From an uncultured Coriobacteriales bacterium (GTDB lineage Bacteria; Actinomycetota; Coriobacteriia; Coriobacteriales; UMGS124): a stretch of 27,418 nucleotides of DNA. Shown in pieces: positions 17,105 through 24,370 of this stretch. Location: contig CAKUFZ010000025.1 in the NCBI GenBank assembly GCA_934654475.1, forward strand, positions 1 through 27,418, in the 5' to 3' direction. A model generated the notes under the pieces. It saw only the letters and a list, made by a program, of their open reading frames with translations, had not been told where the DNA came from and did no database searches. The position numbers were made by a program, and so were the translations under genes. Position 1 is the stretch's first letter. Each line of letters starts with the position of its first letter.

Positions 17105-17587
17105 TTAGTGGCAGCCGGAGCAGCCGCCGCCGCAATCGCTGCAGGAACCGCCGCAGCAGGACTCGGGAGCCTCCTCGCGGCTGACGAGCTCGAGCTCGAA
17201 CGTCAGAGCCTTGCCGGCGAGGTTGTGGTTGAAGTCGAGGTACACCTTGCCGTCCTCGATCTTCTCAACCAGGGCAGGCATGGGATAGCCGGCAGGGTTG
17301 CGGAAGTAGACGGTCTGGCCCACGGGAAGCTGCTCGTAGTTGGGCACGGACTCGCAGGGGATGGCCTGCACGAGACGCTCGTCACGCTCGCCGTAGGCAT
17401 CCTTGGGCTCGAAGCGAGCCGTCTTCTTGTCGCCGGGCTGCATCTCAGCGACGGTCTTCTCAAAGCCAGGGATGACCTGGTGGGCACCCTCGACGAACGT
17501 GATGGGCTCGTTGCGGTCGTAGCTGCAGTCGAACTGCGTGCCGTCGTCGAGCGTGCCGCGGTAGTGGACGGAAACCTGAGTTGCCAT
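17105..17587 (-). CDS. slyD: SlyD-type FKBP prolyl isomerase with cysteine-rich metal-binding tail
   Basis: SlyD is a cytoplasmic peptidyl-prolyl isomerase and chaperone; in E. coli its metal-binding tail supplies nickel to HypB during hydrogenase maturation. The 160-residue product has the FKBP domain (VSVHYRGTLDDGTQFDCSY, VIPGFEKTV) interrupted by the insert-in-flap chaperone domain (about 65-130) and the hallmark LDFNHNLAGKALTFELELV. The tail carries six cysteines and a terminal His (SCCGGSCSDCGGGCSGCH), with almost none of the histidines typical of E. coli SlyD. The ATG at 17587 follows GGGAGAG. It converges with the hyp operon, sharing its terminator. A possible extended -10 TGCTATGGT is at 17790-17782, implying a long leader with a GGACC-CAAA-GGTCC hairpin (17673-17686). 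Confidence 0.95.
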   Translation of the reverse strand: MATQVSVHYRGTLDDGTQFDCSYDRNEPITFVEGAHQVIPGFEKTVAEMQPGDKKTARFEPKDAYGERDERLVQAIPCESVPNYEQLPVGQTVYFRNPAGYPMPALVEKIEDGKVYLDFNHNLAGKALTFELELVSREEAPESCCGGSCSDCGGGCSGCH

Positions 17588-17870
17588 TGAGCTCTCTCCC
17601 ATTCCGCACGGGGCCTATCCCCATGCTGTACTCCATTAGAACGCAACGTAGATGCAGGCACCGCGCATTCAAGGACCCAAAGGTCCAAGTCATGCGTGAA
17701 CCTATGTGTACCCCGCCCGGCTCATGCCAGACAGGAAGTAACGCATGAGACACCCGCGTCGAACAAAACAAAGCATGCGCTACCATAGCATATGCAACGC
17801 TGCTAAAGCCCTGCGACCGGGCAAGAATTGCCCGAATGACCTGCAGGATACCACCTTGTGCCAAAGCGAA

Positions 17871-18869
17871 CTAGTACTCGCCACCATGTGCGTTGCCGAA
17901 CTTGTCGGCGGCCTCTGCAAAGTTGGGCTGCTGCAACGCCCATGTGACGAACTCGGGCGTGTCGACGACCAAGAAATCGGCCTCATAGCAGGCAAGCAGC
18001 GACTCGTCGGCACTTCCAGGTTTGAACACGGGGCGGTCGGGCAAATACGGCGGCACATAGCTGGGGCTGGCAAGGAAGAACGCAGCCCCTGGGCACAGGC
18101 GCGCAAGACCGTTGAGGGCGCGCTTGGCGGCATCCAGGCGGCCGAGCTTGTAGAGCAGCACGCTGCGCGCGATGTGCATCCAGCAGCTGCCTTCCCGGCC
18201 GTAGCGCACATCGAGGGCGTTGAGCCCCTCCTCGTCCTCGAGGCGCGCGTACAGCAGTGCGGCGGTGTGACGCACGCCCTGGCCGTCGGCGGGAGCCTCG
18301 TCGAGCATCTCGCACGCCAGGCTGAGCGCCTGACGATAGCACGCCGCCTGCACGAGCAAGTCGAGCCTGCGGGCGCGCATGCGCAGGTAAGGACGCATGA
18401 ACACGGCATCCCACGGGTCGGCCACGGCATCGTCGTAGAGCGACGAACGCTGCTCGCACCACTGGCGGGCCTCGACCTCAAGCTCGCTGAGCCCATCGAT
18501 GGCCTGCTCGAACGTGTCGGCCATGATGATGACGTCGAGCGTGCGTGCGTCGTAGCAGTGCGGGTCGCACTCGATGCAACGCGAGAGCAGCGCATGGGTC
18601 TGAGGGAGCTTTGAGGGCGGTTTGCGGGGCGCGTCGGGGGCGGTCCCATACATCGCGTCGAGCTCGTCGTCGATGTCGCGCTGGGCACGTGTCACAGCCT
18701 TCTCAAGCAGGAGCAGCGCCTTGTCCTCGTCGTCCTTCACGAGGGTCTCGGGCGAACGCATCGCCTGGCGCGTGAAGTCTGCCATACGAGCGGCGTCGGT
18801 GGCCAGGCTCGGGTCGTCCTTGACCGCCTTGCGCAGAAGGCGCTCGGTGAGTTCTGCGGCAACTAGCAT
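17871..18869 (-). CDS. Helical-repeat (TPR/ST7-like) protein, copy 2
   Basis: This 332-residue soluble protein is mostly alpha-helical. Its middle (YRQALSLACEMLDEAPADGQGVRHTAALLYARLEDEEG, given here in two parts: YRQALSLACEMLDE; GQGVRHTAALLYARLEDEEG) and the following YGREGSCWMHIARSVLLYK and GRLDAAKRAL resemble the TPR-like region of bacterial proteins related to ST7, where NDNQGxRY is typical. It is clearly paralogous to the gene just upstream (18863), sharing the same order of blocks and the C-terminal tail. The ATG at 18869 overlaps the stop of that gene by 7 nt, so the two are translationally coupled. No enzyme motif, signal peptide or membrane segment is seen. Such proteins usually act as scaffolds; the partner is unknown. 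Confidence 0.8.
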   Translation of the reverse strand: MLVAAELTERLLRKAVKDDPSLATDAARMADFTRQAMRSPETLVKDDEDKALLLLEKAVTRAQRDIDDELDAMYGTAPDAPRKPPSKLPQTHALLSRCIECDPHCYDARTLDVIIMADTFEQAIDGLSELEVEARQWCEQRSSLYDDAVADPWDAVFMRPYLRMRARRLDLLVQAACYRQALSLACEMLDEAPADGQGVRHTAALLYARLEDEEGLNALDVRYGREGSCWMHIARSVLLYKLGRLDAAKRALNGLARLCPGAAFFLASPSYVPPYLPDRPVFKPGSADESLLACYEADFLVVDTPEFVTWALQQPNFAEAADKFGNAHGGEY

Positions 18870-19894
18870 GCCTGGGACCCCCCTTCCTGTTCCTGTGCCG
18901 CCTGGGCACGCGACTCCTCCAGCACACGAGCCGCCTCCACGTCGGGATGCATCGATATCCATGAGCTCAGAGGGCTCGAGAAGTCCCCGCAGTTCTCATC
19001 GAGCACGACGGCCGCCTCGCTCACCGCGATGAACAGCTCGTCGTCGCTGCCCTCCGCGTACTCGAGGTGGCCGAAGAGACCGGCAGGCAGTTCGTCCTGG
19101 TAGGCAAGGGTGACGCCAGCCTGGGGATAGGTGCGCATGATGGCATGCAGCTCACGCTCGGCCGCCTCGAAATCGCGGCGCTTGTAGGCCAAGAAAAGCT
19201 CGGTCAAGGCAAACCAGGCGTTGTCGTCGCCCGGATAGCGCTCGCGCAGCGCATGGAAGCCTACCTCGTCCTCAAGCTTCACGTAGTCGAGGGCCGCCAC
19301 CTGCCTGAACCCGGCAACATCGTCATGGTCGGCATCGAGCATCTTGAGGCAGACCTCGAGCGAGGCGCGGTAGCGTCCCAGGCTCAGCTGCTCGTTGGCT
19401 ATGTCGAGCATCCAACGCAGATAGGGCTTCATGTACGGCCCCATGCCCATGTGACCCTGCATGGGCATGGCATGCACGGCACGCGCTCGCTCGGCGCACT
19501 CGTCATGCACGCGCTCGGCTCCCTCAACAAGGAAGTCGAGCATCTCCTGACGCGTGGGGCGTTGGAGGTTCTTCTGGATGCGCAGCGCGTCATGGCAAGC
19601 AGGGTCGAGCTTGAGGGCCTCGTCGACCATGGCAGTGGCCTCTACGGTGCTGCGATTGACGTCGTCTTGGGTTTTCGCCTCAATGACCTGGTGGTCAAAA
19701 ATCTGGGCGGCACGGCCGGCGAGGGCAAAGGCACGGTCGGCATCCGTCTGCGGCAGGGCGTCGCGGTCCTTGGCATATCGCTCGGGAAAAGCCGAGAGCA
19801 TGGCGACAAGGTTGGGGTACTCCTTTGCCGCCGTGGAGGACGCCCAGCGCACGGCCAGGCGTTCAAAGTCTTCAGAAGCAGGAACCATGCTCAT
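18863..19894 (-). CDS. Helical-repeat (TPR/ST7-like) protein, copy 1
   Basis: This 343-residue soluble helical protein has no signal peptide. Central blocks are MKPYLRWMLDIANEQ, YRASLEVCLKMLDADHDD, FRQVAALDYVKLEDEVG, NAWFALTELFLAYKRRDF and AAERELHAIMRTYP, giving TPR-like pairs of helices. The tail SDDELFIAVSEAAVVLDENC matches the tail of the downstream paralogue. A short segment MPMQGHMGMGPYM is rich in methionine with one histidine. Start 19894 has AAAGGGGG upstream. It lies 58 nt after the sensor-like gene and overlaps the paralogue by 7 nt. I infer a protein-protein interaction role, possibly two halves of one scaffold that arose by tandem duplication. Confidence 0.8.
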   Translation of the reverse strand: MSMVPASEDFERLAVRWASSTAAKEYPNLVAMLSAFPERYAKDRDALPQTDADRAFALAGRAAQIFDHQVIEAKTQDDVNRSTVEATAMVDEALKLDPACHDALRIQKNLQRPTRQEMLDFLVEGAERVHDECAERARAVHAMPMQGHMGMGPYMKPYLRWMLDIANEQLSLGRYRASLEVCLKMLDADHDDVAGFRQVAALDYVKLEDEVGFHALRERYPGDDNAWFALTELFLAYKRRDFEAAERELHAIMRTYPQAGVTLAYQDELPAGLFGHLEYAEGSDDELFIAVSEAAVVLDENCGDFSSPLSSWISMHPDVEAARVLEESRAQAAQEQEGGSQAC

Positions 19895-19952
19895 CGCGGG
19901 TCCCCCTTTCGGTACAACGTTGGGTGGATCAGAAAAATCGAGGGCAGGCGCG

Positions 19953-21689
19953 TCAGCCGCGCGGCAAGGTCATGGTGAGAACGACGCCGCCGCCCAGGCG
20001 TTTGCGTTGCTTGATGGTACCCCCGTGGGCATACACGGCAAGCGCCGCTACATAGAGGCCATACATGAGCCTGTCAAGGCGCATGACGCGCTGGCGGTTG
20101 AGGCCGGCCTCGCGGTTCGACTCTGAGCGGCCTGCCTCAACAGGCAGGCACATGGCCTGCAGGAGCACCTCGATCGGGGCCTTGTCGTTCTCCTCGATGC
20201 GAGGCCTATCGAGCAAGGCGTTGCGCAAAAGGGCTGCACGCTTCTTCTCGTAGACAAACTCGGTGCCCACGCCCGAGGCTGCGGGGGCGCTTTCAAAGGC
20301 ACCCAAATCAAGCGGGCAGAGCTCCTCGGGACGGTTGTCCTGTACAACGAGAACGACGTCGGTCTCATTGGCACGTACGGAAACCTCGACGACACCACCC
20401 TTGGCGACGCAGCCGCAGGCACATTCCAAGATGAGCGTGACCGCAAGGCGCACAAGCGGCACGTCGGCCACAATGACAGGCGTGGATTGGCCCGGTACCA
20501 TCTGGAGCACCTTGCCTGCCAGGCCACTCTTGAGCACGTCCACCACGCCTGCCGCCTCGGCGGCCAGGTCGCACTGGGCCTGAGGCTCGGCGGACAAGGT
20601 CGCCTGCACGCGGTCGAGCATGATCTGCATGCGCGAGGTCTCGTCAGCCACGGCGCGCTCGAGGGCCTCGCGCTGCACGGCGTATTCGGGGCGCACCGTC
20701 AGGAGCGCGTCGCCCAGGGCATGGACGGTCTGAATGGAAAGGGAGTCGTCGCGCAGCATGAGGTCGGCAAAGGCACTGCGCACGCGCGTCGCGTGCATGG
20801 CGCGCAGGTCGCGACGGTGCTTGACGGCAAGCGACTGACGTTCGAGGGCGAGCTTGATTTGGTCGGCGATGGCGTCGAGGAATTCGAGGTCGTCGGCAGT
20901 GAAGTGGCTGCCCTTGACGGCGACGGCCAACACGCCCTCCATGCCTGTCTGCGAAATGAGCGGCAGATAGATGATGTCGGACTGCTCGTGAAAGTCGGTG
21001 AGAGCGCCGGCACGGGAGCCGTTTTCAAACACCCAGTGCACCACGTACTTCTCGATAAGCGAGTTGAACGTGTCCTCGCCAAGGTCGCCCTCCACCACGT
21101 TGACCGTGGCGTCGCGACGTGCGCGGTCGGTATTTTCGGAATCAAACGGGTCGGCCAGGTACATGGCGCATGAACGCCCAAAGAGGCTCACAACGCTCTG
21201 GAGCGCCGTGTCGACCGTCTCGGCAAGGCCATGCGCATAAAAGAAGCTGCCCGTGAGGTCGAACAGGGCCTCGGTGCGCCTACGAGACGCGTCGTGAGCG
21301 TCGGCCTCCTCGCCGAGTCGCACGACAAGCGCACCGAGCACAACGGAGATGACCATGAAGAGGATGAAGGTGAGGAGGCTGGCGCGATGGTCGATGCCAA
21401 GGTCGTAGTAGGGACGCACGAAGCGCCAGTCCTGGATGAGCGCGCCAATGCAAGCCGCAACAATCGTGGGCAAAAAGGCACGCGAAAAGAAGGCAACGGC
21501 AACCGTGCCCGCCAGGAAGGCCAGGTAGGTCACACCCTCTGCAAAACCGAACTCGTAGGCGGCATAGGCGGCTGCAGTCGCCGCGATGAGGCAGGCGCAC
21601 GTGATGAGCCACGTGCGAGGCCGCCTCACGCGGTGAACGCGTCCGGCTTGGCTGTCTTTAAGAGCATCGGAAGGAAAAGCCTGTGACAC
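19953..21689 (-). CDS. Degenerate KdpD-like sensor (pseudo-histidine kinase)
   Basis: This 578-residue membrane protein has the architecture of the KdpD C-terminal half: four transmembrane helices (about 27-125, DUF4118-like), a GAF-like domain (about 140-280), then dimerisation and ATPase regions. The kinase core is decayed. The phosphoacceptor block SxxSHDLRTPL aligns with DLMLRDDSLSI, putting Arg313 where His is expected. The N-box Asn aligns with Cys423 (LECACGCVAKGG). The G1 box reads QDNRPEE instead of DxGxG, and the G2 box YGLYVAALAVYAHGG has lost its glycines. The fold's last strand GGGVVLTMTLP remains. The GTG start at 21689 lies one nucleotide after the flavodoxin stop. No response regulator is nearby, so it probably senses and signals by contact or is a regulatory relic. 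Confidence 0.85.
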   Translation of the reverse strand: MSQAFPSDALKDSQAGRVHRVRRPRTWLITCACLIAATAAAYAAYEFGFAEGVTYLAFLAGTVAVAFFSRAFLPTIVAACIGALIQDWRFVRPYYDLGIDHRASLLTFILFMVISVVLGALVVRLGEEADAHDASRRRTEALFDLTGSFFYAHGLAETVDTALQSVVSLFGRSCAMYLADPFDSENTDRARRDATVNVVEGDLGEDTFNSLIEKYVVHWVFENGSRAGALTDFHEQSDIIYLPLISQTGMEGVLAVAVKGSHFTADDLEFLDAIADQIKLALERQSLAVKHRRDLRAMHATRVRSAFADLMLRDDSLSIQTVHALGDALLTVRPEYAVQREALERAVADETSRMQIMLDRVQATLSAEPQAQCDLAAEAAGVVDVLKSGLAGKVLQMVPGQSTPVIVADVPLVRLAVTLILECACGCVAKGGVVEVSVRANETDVVLVVQDNRPEELCPLDLGAFESAPAASGVGTEFVYEKKRAALLRNALLDRPRIEENDKAPIEVLLQAMCLPVEAGRSESNREAGLNRQRVMRLDRLMYGLYVAALAVYAHGGTIKQRKRLGGGVVLTMTLPRG

Positions 21690-21690
21690 A

Positions 21691-22251
21691 TCAATACTTT
21701 CTCATGGGGATAAGCCTGACTTTAGGGCCACGGCCAAGCATCAGAGGCGCCGTACCGCGGACCCAAGCATCGACCTTGTCCCAGTCGCGATAGTCGCCTT
21801 CGGCGAGCGGGTAGACGCGAAGCGCCAGCTTCTCCATATTGGTGAAGCCTTCGGTTCGCTTCCAACCAGGGAAGACAACGCTTGCCTTGGGATGCAGGCC
21901 GTGCGCCGTTTCGTGCATAACGGTATCGAGATCTCGCTCGGCAAGGCCCTCCGTCTGGGGTGAGGCGGCGCGCAGGCCTACCGAGAAGAGGGCAAGCGGG
22001 TGCTTGTCGAGAAACTCCGCGTTGGCGGTGAGCCAATCGCGCGCTTCCTTGTGGAACTTGCCCATCCTCACACCGCTGCCAAAAACCACAGCGTCGATGT
22101 CAGAGGGAATGGTGGGCATTTCCTCGACACTTACAACTTGGGGGCGAACGCCGTATGCGATGAAGTCGGTTCCGATGCGTTTGGCGATTGTGGTGGTGCA
22201 GCCAGAAAGTGTCGAATACGCAATGAGTACCTTCTCCATGCGATGAAGCAT
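21691..22251 (-). CDS. Flavodoxin-domain protein (HemG/flavodoxin-5-like)
   Basis: This 186-residue protein has an N-terminal FMN-binding flavodoxin fold: KVLIAYSTLSGCTTTIAKRI provides the phosphate loop, followed by DIDAVVFGSGVRMGKFHKEA and ALFSVGLRAASP. The segment KFHKEARDWLTAN resembles menaquinone-dependent protoporphyrinogen dehydrogenase (HemG) and related flavodoxin-5 proteins, but the C-terminal half (MHETAHGLHPKASVVFPGWKR in part, and PLAEGDYRDWDKVDAWV) is not enough to name a reaction. The start MLHRMEK at 22251 has AGGAG 5 nt upstream and is preferred over the ATG at 22239. It is the first gene of a four-gene run with the sensor-like and helical-repeat proteins, suggesting a redox input. 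Confidence 0.82.
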   Translation of the reverse strand: MLHRMEKVLIAYSTLSGCTTTIAKRIGTDFIAYGVRPQVVSVEEMPTIPSDIDAVVFGSGVRMGKFHKEARDWLTANAEFLDKHPLALFSVGLRAASPQTEGLAERDLDTVMHETAHGLHPKASVVFPGWKRTEGFTNMEKLALRVYPLAEGDYRDWDKVDAWVRGTAPLMLGRGPKVRLIPMRKY

Positions 22252-22305
22252 GCAATCTCCTATTCCCCTGCGGGCAACATAAGACGAACCCATATTGTAA
22301 CGCAC

Positions 22306-22339
22306 AAAAAAGGCCACCCGCACGAGGCGGGCGGCCTTT
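22306..22339 (-). terminator. Rho-independent terminator of the HdeD-like gene
   Basis: On the minus strand GGCCGCCCGC (22336-22327) pairs with GCGGGTGGCC (22321-22312), one pair being G-U, followed by six T (22311-22306). It lies 26 nt after the stop at 22366 and isolates the flavodoxin operon, whose promoter must lie just downstream. Confidence 0.92.
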
Positions 22340-22365
22340 GCCAAACGAAAAGCCGAAAGTTTCGA

Positions 22366-22947
22366 CTAGTCCTCGATCTGGATGGAATTGCCCATGACGA
22401 CAGGCATCAGCAGGCAGATGGCATAGACGAAGAAGGCGAGACCGGCCATGGTGGAAGACATGGAGGAGTCGAGAACGACGCCCAGGGCCAGGCAGACCAT
22501 GACCAGAGACAGGATGATCTCGATGGCCATGCCCTTGTAGTGCAGGGCCTTGGTGGAGAAGGCACCAAAGAGAACGCCCAGGCCGCAGAAAGCGATGAAC
22601 AGGGCGATGACCCACTCGAAGGAGAGGGTGCCGACGAACGGATCAACAATGGCGCCGACGCAAGCGGTGAGAGCCATGATGCCCGAAATCACCAGGTAGC
22701 CGGAGATGGTCTTGGAGCCACCAGCGTTCTTCCAAGCAGCGATCTGGCAGATGCCGGCAACAGCCATGACGACAGCACCGATGAGCTCACCGGCAGGCCA
22801 GGTGTAGCCCTCGGGAAGCTGCGGGTTGTGCATGGCCTCGGGCAGGATGCTGTGACCGACGAAGCAAATCACGCCCATGACGACCAGCAGTACGGCGCTG
22901 ACGACGAGGCCCATGCGCGCCCAGCCGATCCTCTTACCAAACTCCAT
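22366..22947 (-). CDS. HdeD/DUF308-like six-helix membrane protein
   Basis: This 193-residue integral membrane protein has six predicted helices, including MGLVVSAVLLVVMGVICFVG, ELIGAVVMAVAGICQIAAW, YLVISGIMALTACVGAIVD, WVIALFIAFCGLGVLFGAF, AIEIILSLVMVCLALGVVL and MAGLAFFVYAICLLMPVVMG. Short loops and repeated helix pairs fit the DUF308 family, which includes HdeD of E. coli acid resistance; no catalytic residues are evident and the molecular role is unknown. The ATG at 22947 has GGAGGAAAGGGG upstream. A hairpin CACGCC-TTCG-GGCGTG (22981-22966) directly precedes the ribosome-binding site. It is a single-gene unit with its own terminator. A possible -10 (TAGAAT in GCTATAGAATAC, about 23025-23036) lies upstream. 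Confidence 0.85.
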   Translation of the reverse strand: MEFGKRIGWARMGLVVSAVLLVVMGVICFVGHSILPEAMHNPQLPEGYTWPAGELIGAVVMAVAGICQIAAWKNAGGSKTISGYLVISGIMALTACVGAIVDPFVGTLSFEWVIALFIAFCGLGVLFGAFSTKALHYKGMAIEIILSLVMVCLALGVVLDSSMSSTMAGLAFFVYAICLLMPVVMGNSIQIED

Positions 22948-22965
22948 GGTAGAACCCCTTTCCTC

Positions 22966-22981
22966 CACGCCCGAAGGCGTG
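22966..22981 (-). promoter_or_regulatory. UUCG-tetraloop hairpin in the leader of the HdeD-like gene
   Basis: Minus-strand RNA reads CACGCC, UUCG, GGCGUG: a 6-bp stem closed by C-G with a UUCG loop, an exceptionally stable tetraloop. It abuts the GGAGG ribosome-binding region. Likely it keeps the start site open or protects the 5' end. No T run follows, so it is not a terminator. Confidence 0.5.
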
Positions 22982-23120
22982 CTCCCGGCCGCTTTTCGAC
23001 CGCGGTACAGAACTTTCCTGAGCAAGTATTCTATAGCTATTGCCAAAAAACAACAGTCTCAGCGCGCATGCGCACGCGCTTTATCCAAAAATGCACGCAT
23101 AAAACGATATCTGCGGCACG

Positions 23121-23152
23121 AAAAAGGCCCCCACGGGCAAAGCGGGGGCCTT
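23121..23152 (-). terminator. Rho-independent terminator of the zinc-ribbon gene
   Basis: On the minus strand AAGGCCCCC (23152-23144) pairs with GGGGGCCTT, followed by a T run (to 23121). It lies 35 nt after the stop at 23187. Confidence 0.92.
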
Positions 23153-23186
23153 CGGAGGGCAAATTTGGCAGTGTGCCTGCGTAAAC

Positions 23187-24308
23187 TTAGAGCGCTTCGA
23201 TCTTGTCGGCCCAGAGCGCCATGTTGGTACCGTCGTAGACGAACTCGCCGTAGACGTTGATGTTGGAGCCCACATCGTAGGAGCTCTTGATGTCAACGGG
23301 ATAGAAGTACACGGTGAGCTGGTTGGCGGCGTTGTTGGGGTCGGAGACCACCATGGAGGAAAGGCTGCCGTCGTCGGCCATGTTGATGGAAGCGACGGTG
23401 CAGTTCAGACCAACCTGCTTGGTGCTCCACTTGACCGGCTCGGTAAGCAGGTTCTCACCGAAGACGGGCCATTCGTAGGTGGTGGTGAGCGTCAGCAGGG
23501 CACCCTTGGCGTTGTTGAGGTTGGAGTACGCCTCGCTGCGCTGGCTGGAAGTGGCAGACGTGTTGTCGAGCACCGTCTCAGCAGCCGTCACGGCCTGACG
23601 CAGGTTGTAGGCGGTGTAGCGCGTGTAGGGGTGCGTCTCACGCTGCTCGTCGAGAGCTGCGTTGGAGTCGTCGACGAGGGTCTGGAGCTGGGTGACATCC
23701 GAAGAGACGGCCGGGGTGCCGGGGTCGCCAGCCTGGTTCGCCTTGCAGGAACCGATGGCAAGCGTGAGCACGACGACAAGGGCCACCAGCACGATGACCG
23801 CGACCCAGAACGAGGTGCGCTGAGTGACCGGGCGCACGAGGGTACCGCAATGGGGGCAGCGCGACTGCAGGTGGTCGACGGGGTGGCCGCACATACGGCA
23901 CGGCGTGCCAGTGCCCACGTAGTCGCCGTCCTCGTACTCCACAGCGCGGGACTGGGCGATGCGAGACGAGACGGCGCCCGCCACGCCGCTGAACGCACCG
24001 GCAACGGCGCCGCCGGCGGCCTTCAGGCCGTTGAGGACGGGGTTGCCGGCTCCAGCGGCAGGAGCCTGCCCCTGACGCCTCGCGGGTGCAGGGCGCTGGT
24101 TAGCGTCAGCGCCATCGCGCACGGGACGGCGACCGGCCGACTCGCGCACGGGGCGCTCGCCACGCACGCGGGGCTCGTGAGGCTCGCGCTGAGGCGCAGC
24201 GCCGCGCTCCTGCATGCTGGGGTCGTAGCCGTTGCCGTCATCGCAGCGCTGCTCCTGGTAGGGAGCCGCATAACCGTTGTCATACTCTTCGTATCGATCG
24301 TCCCTCAT
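23187..24308 (-). CDS. Zinc-ribbon membrane protein with FIVAR-like and OB-like outer region
   Basis: This is a 373-residue single-pass membrane protein. Residues 1-90 are charged and low-complexity (DDRYEEYDNGY, then Arg/Pro-rich). A glycine/alanine stretch follows (AAGGAVAGAFSGVAGAVSS), then a complete zinc ribbon with Cys137, 140, 151 and 154, a transmembrane helix (about 167-186, ending GSC), and an outside part. That part has a helical segment like FIVAR (LRQAVTAAETVLDNTSA) and a beta-rich end (VKWSTKQVGLNCTVASI, IKSSYDVGSNINVYGEF) resembling tRNA_anti-like OB folds. The ATG at 24308 has GGAGG 7 nt upstream. An in-frame TTG at 24359 would add a CSRCGG motif but lacks a ribosome-binding site. 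It lies 62 nt after the amidase gene; a cell-envelope role is inferred. Confidence 0.8.
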   Translation of the reverse strand: MRDDRYEEYDNGYAAPYQEQRCDDGNGYDPSMQERGAAPQREPHEPRVRGERPVRESAGRRPVRDGADANQRPAPARRQGQAPAAGAGNPVLNGLKAAGGAVAGAFSGVAGAVSSRIAQSRAVEYEDGDYVGTGTPCRMCGHPVDHLQSRCPHCGTLVRPVTQRTSFWVAVIVLVALVVVLTLAIGSCKANQAGDPGTPAVSSDVTQLQTLVDDSNAALDEQRETHPYTRYTAYNLRQAVTAAETVLDNTSATSSQRSEAYSNLNNAKGALLTLTTTYEWPVFGENLLTEPVKWSTKQVGLNCTVASINMADDGSLSSMVVSDPNNAANQLTVYFYPVDIKSSYDVGSNINVYGEFVYDGTNMALWADKIEAL

Positions 24309-24370
24309 AACGGGACCTCCGCATCTCGAACAATTGGGGGCTCTGTTCGCTCTCGCCAAATCGTAAAAGT

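Noticed and set aside
17641..17760. A further degenerate copy of the palindromic repeat (GAACGCA and a GCGCAT/ATGCGT stem)
   Set aside because: Only isolated short matches; the order of flanks and stems seen in the real units is missing. The GGACC-CAAA-GGTCC hairpin has no T run and is not called a terminator.
24309..24359. TTG start for the zinc-ribbon gene, adding CSRCGG at the N-terminus
   Set aside because: No ribosome-binding site precedes the TTG, while the ATG at 24308 has GGAGG at good spacing.
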